From Acidiphilium sp. 37-60-79 (GTDB taxonomy: Bacteria; Pseudomonadota; Alphaproteobacteria; Acetobacterales; Acetobacteraceae): DNA of 64,000 bases. Below are positions 8,638 to 19,573 of this stretch, one piece after another. The stretch covers positions 46,434-110,433 of the forward strand of contig NCBV01000004.1 of assembly GCA_002279355.1 (NCBI GenBank), in the 5' to 3' direction. The position numbers were made by a program, and so were the translations under genes. The notes beneath the pieces were generated by a model. That model was not told the DNA's origin. It searched no databases and was given only the letters and a program-made list of their open reading frames with translations. Positions within the stretch are counted from its first letter, which is position 1, and the number at the start of each line of letters is the position of its first letter.

Positions 8638-9935
8638 TCAGTGAAAAACCCCGTCTCGCGGTGATTGGTGCGGGGATTGCTGGCCTATCGATGGCTTGGC
8701 TTGCGCGCAATGATTTTGACGTGACGCTCTTCGAAGCCGAGGGCCGGTTGGGTGGCCATGCGGACACCCAGCATGTGACACTCGATGGGCGCGAGATTGC
8801 CGTTGATACTGGCTTCATCGTGCTCAATGATCGGAATTACCCGAACCTCGAAGGGCTGTTTGCTGCGCTAGATGTCGCGACGCATGATAGCGATATGTCG
8901 TTTGGCGTCTCGATTGGCGACGGCGCGCTGGAATATGGCGGCGGCACGCTAGGTCAGCTTTTTGCGCAAAAGAGCAATATGCTGAAGCCGCGATTCTGGC
9001 GCATGATCCAGGATATTTTGCGGTTCAACCGCGAGGCGCCGGCCTTGATTACCAGCAACAGCACCGAGAGTTTGGGCGATTATATCGATCGTAACGGCTA
9101 TGGCGTCGGTTTTGCTGAGGATCATATTCTGCCGATGGGGGCCGCGATCTGGTCAGCCTCGATCGAGGGGATGCGGGATTTTCCAGCGCGCAATTTCGTG
9201 CGGTTTTTTCACAATCACGGGCTGCTCACCGTCAATAATCGGCCGCAATGGCGCACCGTGACGGGCGGCTCGTGCTGCTATGTCGCAAAACTGCGCGCAG
9301 CACTGGGGGCGCGGATAAGTCTATCGAGCCCCGTGCGCGAAATCAGGCGCGACGCGCAGGGCATAATTGTTATCACCGATGGCGCACAAAGCCATTTTGA
9401 TCAGGCGGTGCTGGCCTGCCATGCCGATGAAGCGCTGGCGATGATCGGGCAACCCAGCGCGCTCGAGCAAAACATATTGGGCGCCATTGGGTTTCAGGAT
9501 AACCGGGCGGTGCTGCATACTGATGCGCGATTGATGCCCAAGCGGCGCGCTGTTTGGTCATCCTGGAATTATTTGGCACGCAACAGCGGCGATCACCAAC
9601 ATGGCGTTAGTTTGACCTATTGGATGAATATGCTCCAAGGCATGCAAACCGCCCAACCGCTCTTGGTGACCTTGAACCCGCTGATCGAGCCTGATCCGGC
9701 CTTGGTTTTACGGGAACGGCATTATCGCCATCCGCAATTCAATGCGCAGGCGATGGCCGCGCAAGAGCAATTACCGGCCATTCAAGGCAAAGCGGGCTTG
9801 TGGTTTGCCGGTGCTTGGACTGGCTGGGGCTTTCATGAGGATGGCATCGCCTCGGCGGTGCAGATTGCGCGGGCGCTGGGCATCACGATCCCATGGCGGG
9901 CCGCTGATCATCGCCCGGCAGCGCAGGCGGCGTGA
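8634..9935 (+). CDS. FAD-dependent amine-oxidase-like oxidoreductase (COG2907 type)
   Basis: 433-residue flavoprotein with an N-terminal dinucleotide-binding motif AVIGAGIAGLSMAWL and a second FAD contact LFEAEGRLGGHADT. The C-terminal FAD site is GLWFAGAWTGWGFHEDGIASAV. This family is nearly always encoded beside a DUF1365 protein and a cyclopropane-fatty-acyl-phospholipid-synthase-like methyltransferase, as here, and is believed to act on membrane acyl chains. Starts at ATG 8634 inside the photolyase stop (ATGA); its own stop overlaps the next start (GTGA). Substrate unknown. Confidence 0.88.
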   Translation: MISEKPRLAVIGAGIAGLSMAWLARNDFDVTLFEAEGRLGGHADTQHVTLDGREIAVDTGFIVLNDRNYPNLEGLFAALDVATHDSDMSFGVSIGDGALEYGGGTLGQLFAQKSNMLKPRFWRMIQDILRFNREAPALITSNSTESLGDYIDRNGYGVGFAEDHILPMGAAIWSASIEGMRDFPARNFVRFFHNHGLLTVNNRPQWRTVTGGSCCYVAKLRAALGARISLSSPVREIRRDAQGIIVITDGAQSHFDQAVLACHADEALAMIGQPSALEQNILGAIGFQDNRAVLHTDARLMPKRRAVWSSWNYLARNSGDHQHGVSLTYWMNMLQGMQTAQPLLVTLNPLIEPDPALVLRERHYRHPQFNAQAMAAQEQLPAIQGKAGLWFAGAWTGWGFHEDGIASAVQIARALGITIPWRAADHRPAAQAA

Positions 9936-10729
9936 ATAATTTGGTTACCTCTGGGGTGCTGATTGAACCTCCGGCGATTTATGCTGGCAAGGTTAGCCAT
10001 GTGCGGTTTGAGAAATTCATCCATCGATTCGTCTATCGCATTTGGATGTTGGCGGTGGATTTGGACGATCTTGATCAATTCGCCGCACGCAGCACGCTAT
10101 TTCGCCATAATCGCCTCGGGCTGATCAGCCTGCATGATCGCGATCATGGCCCCCGGGATGGCTCAGCCTTGCGGCCATGGGCCGCGGCGATCTTGACTGA
10201 CCATGGCTATGAAAACTTTGCCGCACGCATCCGTTTCATGGTGATCCCCCGTATCTTGGGGTATGGCTTTAACCCGATTGCATTTTACTTCTGCTATGCT
10301 GCTGATGGCACGCTTGGCGCGGTTTTGCACCAAGTGAAAAACACCTTTGGCGATCAAGTGATCTATGCCATCCCGGTGACACCGGGCACCGGCACGGTGC
10401 GTCAAACCGCGACCAAATCGATGCATGTATCACCGTTTTTTGATATGCACGGGCATTATGCGTTCGCCTTCACTCGCCCTGGCGCAGGATTTCGCTTGGG
10501 CATTCGCTATAGCGCTGCAGCGCCGCGACTGAATGTGGTGATGGCGCTCAACGCAACGCCTGCGACTGACCGCGCGTTAACCGCGCAATTACTGCGCATG
10601 CCGCTGATGGCCTTCAAGGTGATTGCCTCCATTCACTGGCATGCGCTGCGGCTTTTCATCCGCGGCGCGCATTTTCATCGTGAACCCTCGACCGGCCATC
10701 CGCCGATTGTCCCTGGAGAAACGTCATGA
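9932..10729 (+). CDS. DUF1365 family protein
   Basis: 265-residue member of DUF1365 (COG3496). Typical features are YAGKVSHVRFEKFIHRFVYRIWMLAVDLDDL near the N-terminus, IPRILGYGFNPIAFYFCYAADG in the middle, VKNTFGDQVIYAI and KSMHVSPFFDMHGHYAF. No catalytic mechanism is established for the family. Genetic context links it to modification of unsaturated acyl chains together with the flanking FAD enzyme and CFA-like methyltransferase. Starts at GTG 9932 overlapping the previous stop by 4 bases and ends in an ATGA overlap with the next gene. Confidence 0.88.
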   Translation: MNNLVTSGVLIEPPAIYAGKVSHVRFEKFIHRFVYRIWMLAVDLDDLDQFAARSTLFRHNRLGLISLHDRDHGPRDGSALRPWAAAILTDHGYENFAARIRFMVIPRILGYGFNPIAFYFCYAADGTLGAVLHQVKNTFGDQVIYAIPVTPGTGTVRQTATKSMHVSPFFDMHGHYAFAFTRPGAGFRLGIRYSAAAPRLNVVMALNATPATDRALTAQLLRMPLMAFKVIASIHWHALRLFIRGAHFHREPSTGHPPIVPGETS

Positions 10730-11943
10730 CCGACGCCACCGCCGTTGCCCATACAAGCCTGCCACGCGACCGCCGATTGCGGTTGGGGCTCAGCATTGCC
10801 AAGCTGATCAAGGCTGGGACGATGGAAGTAATCTTGCCTGATGGCAGTGTGCATCATTTCGCCGGCACCGAGCCGGGACCGGCGGCAACACTGATTGTGC
10901 GCGACGCGCGGATGATTGCGAAGTTAGTATTCGGCGGCAGCCTTGGCTTGAGTGAGGCCTATCTCGATGGCGATTGGGACAGCCCCAATTTGATCGACGT
11001 GCTGCGGCTCGGCACGCTGAATGAGGCGGCGTGGGAAGATATGTTGCGCGGCAAATTATGGGCGCGGGTGGTGAGCACGATTGCGCATAAATTGCGCCCC
11101 AATACCCGCAAGGGTGCGCGGCGGAATATCGCCGAACATTATGATCTGGGCAACGATTTTTACGCATCATGGCTTGATGAAACCATGACCTATTCGGCCG
11201 CTTTGTTTGATCGTGATGCCAATAGTTTGGAAGTCGCTCAACGCTCCAAAATCCACCGGCTCTGCAAGGCGCTGGAGTTGCAGCCGGGCATGAGCGTGTT
11301 GGAAGTGGGCTGTGGCTGGGGCAGTTTCGCGGAAATCGCCGCGCGTGATTATGGCGCGAGGGTAACGGGCATCACGTTATCACGCGAGCAGTTAGAATTT
11401 GGTCAGGCGCGCATTGCGAAATCTGGATTGGTCGACCGCGTTTCGCTCGAGCTGCGCGATTATCGTGATGTATCCCAACAATTTGACCGGATTGCCTCAA
11501 TCGAAATGTTCGAGGCAGTGGGCGAGTCTTATTGGCCAACCTATTTTAACTGCCTGCGTGATCGGTTGCGCCCTGGCGGGTTGGCTGGTCTGCAAATCAT
11601 CACGATTGCTGATCGGTATTTCGATGATTATCGCTCCAGCGCCGATTTCATCCAACGCTATGTATTTCCGGGTGGCATGCTCCCCTCGCCGAGCCGACTG
11701 CATGCGGAAATTAGTCGGGCGGGGTTGCATCTGCGCGATAGTTTTTGGTTCGGCCCCGATTACGCCGATACGCTGGCCCGCTGGGGCAAGACATTTCAGG
11801 ATTCTTGGCCACGGATCACCAAATTTTCGCGCCAATATGACACACGGTTCAAACGGCTTTGGGAATTTTATCTTGCCTATTGCGAAGCTGGTTTTCGCGC
11901 CGGCTGGACCGATGTTGGGCAGTTTGTGATCGCGCGGCCCTGA
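10726..11943 (+). CDS. Cyclopropane-fatty-acyl-phospholipid synthase-like methyltransferase
   Basis: 405-residue SAM-dependent methyltransferase of the CFA synthase family. The family hallmark NIAEHYDLGNDFYASWLDETMTYSAALF precedes the SAM-binding loop SVLEVGCGWGSFAEIA and GITLSREQLEFG. SIEMFEAVGE contains the conserved active-site Glu, and a tyrosine-rich C-terminal part (FEFYLAYCEAGF-like) closes the protein. It would transfer a methylene or methyl group to unsaturated acyl chains of membrane phospholipids. ATGA overlap with DUF1365. In Rhodobacter a comparable set belongs to the singlet-oxygen sigma-E/ChrR response, so a role in membrane photo-oxidative protection is inferred. Confidence 0.9.
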   Translation: MTDATAVAHTSLPRDRRLRLGLSIAKLIKAGTMEVILPDGSVHHFAGTEPGPAATLIVRDARMIAKLVFGGSLGLSEAYLDGDWDSPNLIDVLRLGTLNEAAWEDMLRGKLWARVVSTIAHKLRPNTRKGARRNIAEHYDLGNDFYASWLDETMTYSAALFDRDANSLEVAQRSKIHRLCKALELQPGMSVLEVGCGWGSFAEIAARDYGARVTGITLSREQLEFGQARIAKSGLVDRVSLELRDYRDVSQQFDRIASIEMFEAVGESYWPTYFNCLRDRLRPGGLAGLQIITIADRYFDDYRSSADFIQRYVFPGGMLPSPSRLHAEISRAGLHLRDSFWFGPDYADTLARWGKTFQDSWPRITKFSRQYDTRFKRLWEFYLAYCEAGFRAGWTDVGQFVIARP

Positions 11944-13284
11944 TTGACCCGATCGGCCACGCCCGCTCAGGCGAAGCTGCCGCTTCGCTTATTGCTCATT
12001 TATGCGGGCCCCGCCTTGCCGTTGGCGATGCTTGGCCTGCCGCTCTTGGTCATTTTGCCGGATTTTTGGGCCCATGATATGGGGGTACACCTCGCAACGG
12101 TGGGCTATGTGCTCAGCGCCGTGCGGATTTTTGATGTGCTGATCGACCCCACGATTGGCCGATTATCCGACCTGTCACGGTCACGTTTTGGCCGACGAAG
12201 ACCCTTCATCGCCTGTGCCATCCCGATCGCGGGGATTGGCACAATCGGGCTATTTTTCCCGCCGCACGGGGCCGGAGCGGTTTGGCTGTTCATCACCTAC
12301 GCGTTAGTCACCTGGTCATGGACCGCCCTGTCCCTGCCTTATTGGGCCTGGGGTGCGGAACTTTCTGACAATTATGATGAGCGCCAACGCATAACCAGCC
12401 TGCGCGAAGGCGGCACGATCATCGGGATTTTAATTTCCGCCGCAGCGCCGGTGGCGTTAGGCGTAACCAGCAATACCGGCAAAGTGCATTTGCTTGCCAT
12501 CATCACCCTCGCGATGAGCGTGCCGCTGATTATGTTAGCGCTCCGCTTCGTGCCGGATCGATTGCCGCGTAAGGGTATTGCACCGGCAGGCGTCAAAGCC
12601 ACGTTGCAGGTCGTGTGGGCCAATCGGCCATTCCGGCGATTGATCCTAGCCTGGGCGGTCAATGGGTTGGCCAATGGACTGCCAGCTGCATTATTTCTGC
12701 TGGTCATTGCAAAGGTTTTGCACGCATCCGCTGCATCAGGCCCGATTTTGCTGGTCTATTTTGCCGCAGCCATTGTATCCGTACCGCTCTGGCAACGATT
12801 GGCGCGGGCGCGCAGCAAACATTTCGCCTGGACGATTGCCATGGCAATCTCTGGCGTGGCCTTCCTCTTCGTGCCGGTCATTCGGCATTTGCCCGATGCG
12901 CTGGTGTTGTTTGGCGTCATTAGCCTATTTACCGGCGCCGGATTGGGCGCCGATTTCACCATCCCCCCCGCCATTCAGGCCGATGTGGTTGACGTTGACG
13001 AAGCGGAATCCGGCGAACAGCGGGCGGGGCTCTATTTCGCCGCCGCCACTATGGCACAAAAAGCGGGTAATTCGCTGGCACCAGGAATTGGCTTTGCCGT
13101 GTTGCAGGCTTTTGGATTTTCCACCAATGGCCAAAATGGCGAAACAGCGATTGGGGCGTTGTTGGTAATGTATTGTGTCATACCGGCGGCGCTGAAAGTC
13201 ATTGCCGCTGCGGTGATGTGGCATTTCCCGCTCGACCGGCAGCATCAGGCTGCGTTGCGTGCTGAAATCACCGCCCGTGGCTGA
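11944..13284 (+). CDS. MFS transporter, GPH (sugar:cation symporter-like) family
   Basis: 446-residue polytopic membrane protein with about 12 hydrophobic segments. The motif VRIFDVLIDPTIGRLSDLSRSRFGRRRPFI and PYWAWGAELSDNYDERQRIT are hallmarks of the glycoside-pentoside-hexuronide symporter family, as is GADFTIPPAIQADVVDVDE. The start codon TTG 11944 follows the previous stop directly, so coupling is likely. Substrate is not predictable; the constant link of such transporters to CFA/DUF1365 genes suggests a lipid or membrane-related rather than sugar role, which is inference. Confidence 0.82.
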   Translation: MTRSATPAQAKLPLRLLLIYAGPALPLAMLGLPLLVILPDFWAHDMGVHLATVGYVLSAVRIFDVLIDPTIGRLSDLSRSRFGRRRPFIACAIPIAGIGTIGLFFPPHGAGAVWLFITYALVTWSWTALSLPYWAWGAELSDNYDERQRITSLREGGTIIGILISAAAPVALGVTSNTGKVHLLAIITLAMSVPLIMLALRFVPDRLPRKGIAPAGVKATLQVVWANRPFRRLILAWAVNGLANGLPAALFLLVIAKVLHASAASGPILLVYFAAAIVSVPLWQRLARARSKHFAWTIAMAISGVAFLFVPVIRHLPDALVLFGVISLFTGAGLGADFTIPPAIQADVVDVDEAESGEQRAGLYFAAATMAQKAGNSLAPGIGFAVLQAFGFSTNGQNGETAIGALLVMYCVIPAALKVIAAAVMWHFPLDRQHQAALRAEITARG

Positions 13285-13978
13285 ACCTTTCCGCAGCATC
13301 CCGCAGGACCGCGCTTTGCGGATTATCGGCGATGTGCATGGGGATCGGCGCGGCTTGGCCGCTGGCTGTGCCACCGATCGGTTCGTGATCCAGCTTGGCG
13401 ATTTGGTCGATGATGGGCCAGATAGTGCTGGAGCATTGTCGCTGATGCTCGATCGGCAGGAGGCTGGCGATGGCATTTTTCTGCTGGGCAATCACGATTA
13501 CAAGCTGGCGCGCGCTCTGCGCGGTGACCGGGTGGTGCGCGGGCCGGGCTTGGTTATGACGCTGGAGAGCCTGGACGTCGCGTTAGCGGAGCGTGCCTAT
13601 CGCGCCATCATCGCCGCGCCCATTTGGATTGTTGCAAGAAAATTCCTATTCGTTCATGGCGGATTTCATCCGGCCATGTTATTTGCCCCCGCGCCTGCTT
13701 TTCCTGCAAAACAGCCCGATCCGCTGATGGCCCGCGCCTTATATGGCGAAACCACCGGACGCACCACCGGCGCTGGTCGGCCCGAACGTTTATTGCGGTG
13801 GGTCGAGGCGATCCCGCCTGACATCACGGTCTATTGTGGTCATGATCAGCGCAGCACCGATGGTCGACCCCTCACACTGACCAATCGCGCAGGTGGCCGG
13901 GCGGTGTTTACGGATACCGGTGCGGGCAAAGGCGGGCATTTATCCTGGGTGGATCTGCCCGCCCTTGATCAGCGTTAG
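13259..13978 (+). CDS. Calcineurin-like metallophosphoesterase
   Basis: About 239-residue phosphoesterase of the serine/threonine-phosphatase-like branch: [13 protein letters not shown] (D-x-H), [14 protein letters not shown] (GDxxD), [11 protein letters not shown] (GNHD), [11 protein letters not shown] and YCGHDQRS (metal-binding His). It is distinct from the ligase-associated enzyme at 6542. GTG 13259 lies inside the transporter gene (26-base overlap); GTG 13277 in the same frame also fits. Its 3' end overlaps the convergent lpd gene by 4 bases. It is the last gene of the plus-strand string that starts at the helicase. Substrate unknown (protein phosphate or dinucleotide both possible). Confidence 0.8.
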   Translation: MLKSPPVAEPFRSIPQDRALRIIGDVHGDRRGLAAGCATDRFVIQLGDLVDDGPDSAGALSLMLDRQEAGDGIFLLGNHDYKLARALRGDRVVRGPGLVMTLESLDVALAERAYRAIIAAPIWIVARKFLFVHGGFHPAMLFAPAPAFPAKQPDPLMARALYGETTGRTTGAGRPERLLRWVEAIPPDITVYCGHDQRSTDGRPLTLTNRAGGRAVFTDTGAGKGGHLSWVDLPALDQR

Positions 13979-15366
13979 ATGTGAAGCGCGCGCCCATCAA
14001 CGGCGAGGGCTGCTTCCTTGATCGCTTCGTTCAGGGTTGGATGCGCATGGCTGGTGCGCGCAACATCCTCGGCGGAGGCGCCGAACTCGATGGCGAGGAC
14101 CAATTCCGCAATCATCGTTCCGGCATCTGGGCCAATAATATGCGCGCCGAGCAACCGATCGGTGGTTTTATCGGCGAGGAGCTTCACAAACCCGTCAGTA
14201 TCCCCCATGGCGCGCGCGCGGCCATTGGCCATGAACGGAAATTTTCCGACTTTGTAGGCAATTCCCTCCGCTTTCAGCTCTTCCTCAGTTTTTCCAACTG
14301 ACGCCACTTCCGGCCAAGTGTACACGACACCTGGAATGGCGCCGTAATTGACATGCCCTGCCTGGCCTGCAAATATTTCTGCCAGCGCAACCCCTTCTTC
14401 TTCGGCCTTATGGGCCAGCATCGGCCCTGCGATCACGTCGCCAATCGCATAAATGCCCGGCACGTTGGTGGCAAAATGACCATCCGTTTTCACGCGGCCC
14501 CGCTCATCAAGCGCAACACCAATTTTCTCTAAGCCCAATTGATCCGTGTTAGCGCGGCGCCCAATGGCAACCAGCACAATATCCGCCTCCAGCGTCTCCG
14601 CAGCACCGCCCTTGGCCGGTTCAAGCGTGAGTGACACGCCGTTATCGTGCTTTTTCGCTCCGGTGACTTTGGTGCCTAATTTGAACTTAAGCCCGAGTTT
14701 GGCGAGAATTTTCTGAAATGCCGTCGCAATCTCGCCATCCATGGTGGGGACCAGACGATCGAGATACTCAACCACCGTGACTTGGGCGCCTAAGCGGCGC
14801 CAAACGCTGCCAAGCTCAAGTCCGATATAGCCACCGCCAATCACCACGAGATGCCTGGGCACGTTGGCCAGGGCAATCGCGCCGGTTGAGGTAACAATAT
14901 GGGTTTCATCCACCTCAACGCCGGGGAGCGCAACACTCTCGCTACCGGTGGCGATAACGATATGTTTGGCACTATAGGCGGTGCCAGCAACCTCAATTTG
15001 GTTGGCCGCGGTAAATTGCGCCGCACCCTTGAGCCAGGTTACTTTATTCTTTTTAAAGAGAAATTCGACACCTTTGACGTTAGCGCCAACCACCTCGTCC
15101 TTGCGGCTCATGATCGTTGGTAGATCAAAACCAATCTCTTTGGCGATGATGCCGTGCTGTGCGAAACTGTGCCCGAGTGCGTGAAAATTTTCAGAGGATT
15201 GCAGCAACGCTTTGGAGGGAATGCACCCAACATTTAGGCAGGTGCCCCCCAGCGTCGCGCGCTTTTCAACGCATGCCACCTTCATGCCGAGCTGTGCCGC
15301 GCGAATGGCGCAAACATAACCGCCCGGACCACTTCCGATCACGATAACATCGAATTGTTCGGCCAT
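13975..15366 (-). CDS. lpdA: Dihydrolipoyl dehydrogenase (E3)
   Basis: 463-residue flavoprotein disulfide reductase. FAD motif [21 protein letters not shown], redox-active pair in [16 protein letters not shown] motif [17 protein letters not shown], second FAD contact [22 protein letters not shown] and the C-terminal HAHPTLNEA with the catalytic His-Glu pair. It reoxidises the lipoyl groups of the 2-oxoglutarate dehydrogenase complex. ATG 15366 is chosen because AAGGAG sits six bases upstream; a GTG directly before it is open too. It starts 10 bases after sucB, so it is the last gene of the complex operon. Confidence 0.97.
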   Translation of the reverse strand: MAEQFDVIVIGSGPGGYVCAIRAAQLGMKVACVEKRATLGGTCLNVGCIPSKALLQSSENFHALGHSFAQHGIIAKEIGFDLPTIMSRKDEVVGANVKGVEFLFKKNKVTWLKGAAQFTAANQIEVAGTAYSAKHIVIATGSESVALPGVEVDETHIVTSTGAIALANVPRHLVVIGGGYIGLELGSVWRRLGAQVTVVEYLDRLVPTMDGEIATAFQKILAKLGLKFKLGTKVTGAKKHDNGVSLTLEPAKGGAAETLEADIVLVAIGRRANTDQLGLEKIGVALDERGRVKTDGHFATNVPGIYAIGDVIAGPMLAHKAEEEGVALAEIFAGQAGHVNYGAIPGVVYTWPEVASVGKTEEELKAEGIAYKVGKFPFMANGRARAMGDTDGFVKLLADKTTDRLLGAHIIGPDAGTMIAELVLAIEFGASAEDVARTSHAHPTLNEAIKEAALAVDGRALHI

Positions 15367-15376
15367 CACGCGCTCC

Positions 15377-16594
15377 TTAAATCTCGAGCATCAGACGGCG
15401 CGGATCTTCGATGCTTTCCTTAACACGCACCAGGAACGACACCGCCTCGCGACCATCAATGATGCGGTGGTCATACGACACCGCCAGATACATCATCGGG
15501 CGAATTTCGACCTTGCCCTCAACCGCAATCGGGCGATCCTGAATTTTATGCATGCCCATAATCGCTGATTGCGGCGGGTTGATAATCGGTGTGGACATCA
15601 GCGAACCAAACACCCCGCCATTGGTGATCGAGAAGCTGCCGCCGGAGAGATCATCAAGCTTGAGCGCGCCATCACGCGCCCGCTTGCCGAATTCAGCAAT
15701 GGCCGCCTCAATTTGCGGGAAGCTCAGCGTTTCGGCATCACGCAACACCGGCACCACCAAGCCATTCGGGCTGCTCACCGCGATGCCCATGTTGACGAAG
15801 TTTTTATAGACAATGTCGTCGCCATCGATTTCGGCATTCACCGCCGGAAATTCACGCAGTGCCGCAACGCAGGCTTTAACAAAAAAGCTCATGAAGCCAA
15901 GGCGCACGCCCTTATGCTTCTTCTCGAACGCATCCTTATATTCAGCGCGTAGCGCCATCACAGCACTCATATCCACCTCGTTAAAAGTGGTTAGCATGGC
16001 CGCAGTGTTTTGCGCTTCTTTCAGGCGGGCCGCGATGGTGCGGCGCAGCCGGGTCATTTTCACCCGCTCTTCGCGCACATCAGGAGTTCGTGCAGCTTTG
16101 GGTGCGCTAGCAGCCGGGGCTGGCGTGGGTTTATCGAGGAAGGCGAGCACATCGCCTTTGGTAATCCGGCCATCCTTGCCAGAGCCTTCGCCGACGCGCT
16201 CCGCTGTGAGTTTTTGCTCCGTCATCATTTTTTGCGCAGCCGGAAGTGGCGCGTGATCACCGCGGGCCACCGGACCCGATGGCGGCGGTGGCGCGTTGAC
16301 GCCGCTGGGCGGATTGGCGGCAGGGGGGGCGGCTGGCGTCGCCGCGCTTTTGCCCTCACCGGCCACGATGGTGCCGAGCAAGCTGCCAACCTCAACTTCG
16401 GCCCCCTCGTCCGCTGCAATCGCTTCGATGGTGCCCGCCTCAGGCGCATTGACCTCAACGGTCACCTTGTCGGTTTCCAACTCGACAATTGGCTCGTCGC
16501 GCTCAACCCGCTCGCCGGGCTTTTTCATCCAGCGTGCTACCGTCGCGGTGGTTACACTTTCGCCTAACGTCGGCACTTTGATTTCGGTGGACAT
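15377..16594 (-). CDS. sucB: 2-oxoglutarate dehydrogenase E2 (dihydrolipoyl succinyltransferase)
   Basis: 405-residue E2 subunit. One lipoyl domain with the lipoylated lysine in [11 protein letters not shown] (about residue 43), a proline/alanine-rich linker, a peripheral-subunit-binding domain ([30 protein letters not shown]) and the catalytic core ending in [16 protein letters not shown] with the active-site His and Asp. It carries succinyl groups from E1 to CoA. The ATG has GGAGAG just upstream. It lies 19 bases after sucA and 10 bases before lpdA, as expected for one operon. Confidence 0.97.
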   Translation of the reverse strand: MSTEIKVPTLGESVTTATVARWMKKPGERVERDEPIVELETDKVTVEVNAPEAGTIEAIAADEGAEVEVGSLLGTIVAGEGKSAATPAAPPAANPPSGVNAPPPPSGPVARGDHAPLPAAQKMMTEQKLTAERVGEGSGKDGRITKGDVLAFLDKPTPAPAASAPKAARTPDVREERVKMTRLRRTIAARLKEAQNTAAMLTTFNEVDMSAVMALRAEYKDAFEKKHKGVRLGFMSFFVKACVAALREFPAVNAEIDGDDIVYKNFVNMGIAVSSPNGLVVPVLRDAETLSFPQIEAAIAEFGKRARDGALKLDDLSGGSFSITNGGVFGSLMSTPIINPPQSAIMGMHKIQDRPIAVEGKVEIRPMMYLAVSYDHRIIDGREAVSFLVRVKESIEDPRRLMLEI

Positions 16595-16613
16595 GGTCTC
16601 TCCTATTCGTGCG

Positions 16614-19472
16614 CTATACGCCTAACGCTTGTTTCACCAGCGCGGCCTGTTCGGCGGCGTGGGTTTTGGCTAGTCCGGTCGCGGGGCTGGCCGCGCATCG
16701 ACGCCCGACATAAACGGGTCGGGTTGCTGTCATTTTTTCGCCCATACAGCTTAATACCTGCTCAATCCGCCGATCAACAAAATGCCATCCCCCCATATTT
16801 TCCGGTTCTTCCTGACACCAAATGATCTCGGCGTGGCGATAAGGTTCGAGCGCCGCCTTGAGCACCTTTTTCGGAAACGGGTAGAATTGTTCAAGTCGAA
16901 CGATAGCAACATCGTGGATATTGCGGTCGCGCCGCTCGGCAAGCAAATCATAATAAACCTTGCCCGAGCAAATCACCACGCGCTTGACTTTATCGGCCGG
17001 ATCAATCGCATCGATCTCGGGGATCACCGTGCGGAACGCTGAGCCGTTGCTCATCTCATCGAGGTTAGAGACAGCAAGCTTGTGCCGCAGCAGCGATTTC
17101 GGCGTCATAATCACCAGCGGCTTGCGGAAATTGCGCTTAAGCTGACGGCGCAGGGCGTGGAAATAATTCGCGGGCGTGGTGATATTGCACACCGCCATGT
17201 TATTTTCAGCGCAAAGCTGCAAGAATCGCTCTGGCCGTGCGGAGGAGTGCTCAGGCCCCTGCCCTTCATAGCCATGCGGCAGCAGCAAGGTGAGGCCGGA
17301 CATGCGCAGCCATTTGCTTTCGCCCGCCGCGATGAACTGATCAATAATCACTTGCGCGCCGTTCGCAAAATCGCCGAACTGGCCTTCCCACAGCACCAAT
17401 GTGTGCGGGTCAGCCACCGAATAGCCATATTCAAAACCAAGCACCCCGGCTTCGGACAGCAGCGAATTAAAAATCTCGATTTTGGCTTGACCCTCACGAA
17501 TATTGTTCATTGGCACATATTCATGCTGGTTGGTCTGGTCGATTAGCACCGCATGGCGTTGGCTGAACGTACCGCGCTGGCAATCCTCGCCCGACAGCCG
17601 CACGCGATGACCTTCAAGCAAAAGCGAGCCAAAACCCAGCGCCTCGCCCGTTGCCCAATCAATCCCCTCGCCCGTTTCAATCATCGCTCGCTTGGCCTCA
17701 AGCTGCCGGGCGATTTTCGGGTTCAGGTCCAAATCATCCGGTGCATGCGCCAGCGCATGGCCAATCTCCCGCAGCGCTTCAAGCGAAATCGCGGTCGGTT
17801 CCTCGGTTTCGCCATCTTCATCACGCGCCGAATTCAACCCGGCCCAATGACCTTCCAACCAATCGGCCTTGTTCGGCTTATAACCGGTTGCGTCCTTATA
17901 GGCCGCTTCGAGCGTGTTGGAAAAATCATGGTTCAATTTCTCTGCGTCCGCCGCACTCACGGAGCCTTCGGCGGCCAGCCGCTCGGCATATAGAGTGCGC
18001 GTGGTTTTGCGCGCACGGATCGCTTGATACATAATCGGCTGGGTGAACGCCGGTTCGTCGGTTTCGTTATGGCCGTGACGGCGATAACAAACCAGATCAA
18101 TCACCACATCCACTGCGAATTGTTGACGAAATTCGGTCGCGAGCCGGGCGATGAACACCACCGCTTCAGGATCATCCCCATTCACATGGAAAATCGGCGA
18201 TTGCACCGATTTAGCAACGTCTGTGCAATAAAGCCCTGAATAAGCATGGGCTGGCACCGTGGTAAAACCAATTTGGTTATTCACCACCACATGCACGGTG
18301 CCGCCGGTGCGATAGCCAATCAACTGGCTCATCGCCAGTGTTTCATAAACCAGCCCCTGCCCGGCAAACGCCGCATCGCCATGCATCAAAATAGCCATCA
18401 CCGAACGCCGGCCCCGCGTGTCACCAGCCATATCCTGGCGCGCGCGCACTTTGCCCACCACCACCGGGTCCACCGCTTCGAGATGCGAAGGGTTCGGCTG
18501 CAACGAGAGATGCACCTGATTGCCGTCAACCGAAATATCGGTTGAGGTGCCCAGATGATATTTCACATCGCCCGAGCCTTGCACGGCATCGGGCTTAAAG
18601 CTCTCACCGCCAAATTCGGAAAACAACGCAGTGAACGGCTTTTTCACCACATTGGCCAAGGTGCTCAACCGGCCACGATGGGGCATGCCAATCGCCACTT
18701 CACGCACGCCGTCGCGCGCGCCGGTGGCGATAATTTCATGCAAAGCCGGGATCGTGCTCTCGCCGCCCTCAAGCCCGAACCGCTTGGTGCCGACATAGCG
18801 CCGCTGGCAAAAACTCTCGAACCCTTCGGCCTCGGTGAGATGCTGCAGAATTGTACGTTTTTGCTCAGGCGCAAAGGCGTTGCGCCAGGGTGCGCCTTCG
18901 ATGCGGCGCTGGATCCAGGATTTTTGCTCCGGGTCCTGAATATGCATGAACTCAACGCCGATTTTGCCGCAATAGCTTTCGCGCAAAATGCCAATAATTT
19001 CCCGCATCGTCGCGGTTTCGCGGCCGAGCACCATGTCGATAAAAATCGGCCGGTCCATGTCAGCGTCGGTAAAGCCATAGCTGGCCGGATCAAGCTCAGG
19101 ATGATGACCCGGTTGTTTCAGCCCCAGCGGATCAAGATCGGCTTCCAGATGCCCGCGCACCCGATAAGCGCGAATAAACATCAAGGCGCGAATAGAATCG
19201 ATGGTGGTTTGCCGGGAGGCAGGGCCGCTGAACGCCACCGGTGCCGACTGGCCTGGCTTGGCCGGCGTTTCAAACGCGGTTGGGCGCGGTGCCCAAGACG
19301 CGCCCATGGCATCGGTCAGCACCGATTTTGCTTCATCGCCCAAGGAGGCGAATAACGAAGCAAAATCGCGATCAACCGTGTCTGGAGCCTCGACCCATTT
19401 GGCATAAAGATTGGCAATGAAAGCGGCATTACTGCCATTCATCGCTGTCGCCAAAATATCTACACCCGCCAT
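16614..19472 (-). CDS. sucA: 2-oxoglutarate dehydrogenase E1
   Basis: 952-residue thiamine-diphosphate-dependent E1 subunit, usual length for the family. Seen are the N-terminal E2-docking segment ([20 protein letters not shown]), [19 protein letters not shown], the ThDP motif [14 protein letters not shown] with NNQIGFTT and C-terminal [20 protein letters not shown] and [12 protein letters not shown]. It decarboxylates 2-oxoglutarate and succinylates the E2 lipoyl group in the TCA cycle. ATG 19472 has AGGA eight bases upstream. The 233-base leader separating it from sucD contains a conserved-looking RNA hairpin (19574-19604), listed separately. Confidence 0.97.
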   Translation of the reverse strand: MAGVDILATAMNGSNAAFIANLYAKWVEAPDTVDRDFASLFASLGDEAKSVLTDAMGASWAPRPTAFETPAKPGQSAPVAFSGPASRQTTIDSIRALMFIRAYRVRGHLEADLDPLGLKQPGHHPELDPASYGFTDADMDRPIFIDMVLGRETATMREIIGILRESYCGKIGVEFMHIQDPEQKSWIQRRIEGAPWRNAFAPEQKRTILQHLTEAEGFESFCQRRYVGTKRFGLEGGESTIPALHEIIATGARDGVREVAIGMPHRGRLSTLANVVKKPFTALFSEFGGESFKPDAVQGSGDVKYHLGTSTDISVDGNQVHLSLQPNPSHLEAVDPVVVGKVRARQDMAGDTRGRRSVMAILMHGDAAFAGQGLVYETLAMSQLIGYRTGGTVHVVVNNQIGFTTVPAHAYSGLYCTDVAKSVQSPIFHVNGDDPEAVVFIARLATEFRQQFAVDVVIDLVCYRRHGHNETDEPAFTQPIMYQAIRARKTTRTLYAERLAAEGSVSAADAEKLNHDFSNTLEAAYKDATGYKPNKADWLEGHWAGLNSARDEDGETEEPTAISLEALREIGHALAHAPDDLDLNPKIARQLEAKRAMIETGEGIDWATGEALGFGSLLLEGHRVRLSGEDCQRGTFSQRHAVLIDQTNQHEYVPMNNIREGQAKIEIFNSLLSEAGVLGFEYGYSVADPHTLVLWEGQFGDFANGAQVIIDQFIAAGESKWLRMSGLTLLLPHGYEGQGPEHSSARPERFLQLCAENNMAVCNITTPANYFHALRRQLKRNFRKPLVIMTPKSLLRHKLAVSNLDEMSNGSAFRTVIPEIDAIDPADKVKRVVICSGKVYYDLLAERRDRNIHDVAIVRLEQFYPFPKKVLKAALEPYRHAEIIWCQEEPENMGGWHFVDRRIEQVLSCMGEKMTATRPVYVGRRCAASPATGLAKTHAAEQAALVKQALGV

Positions 19473-19573
19473 GATTGTAATCCTTTGGGCCGATCTGACC
19501 CACCGATGCTATGGTCTCAAGATAGGGCGCCGCTAACGGATCATCGCATAACGGCGTGGAGCAAACAGCCAGC

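Noticed and set aside
18555..19355. Plus-strand ORF of 266 codons opposite sucA
   Set aside because: Lies fully antisense to the sucA coding region; no recognisable domain.
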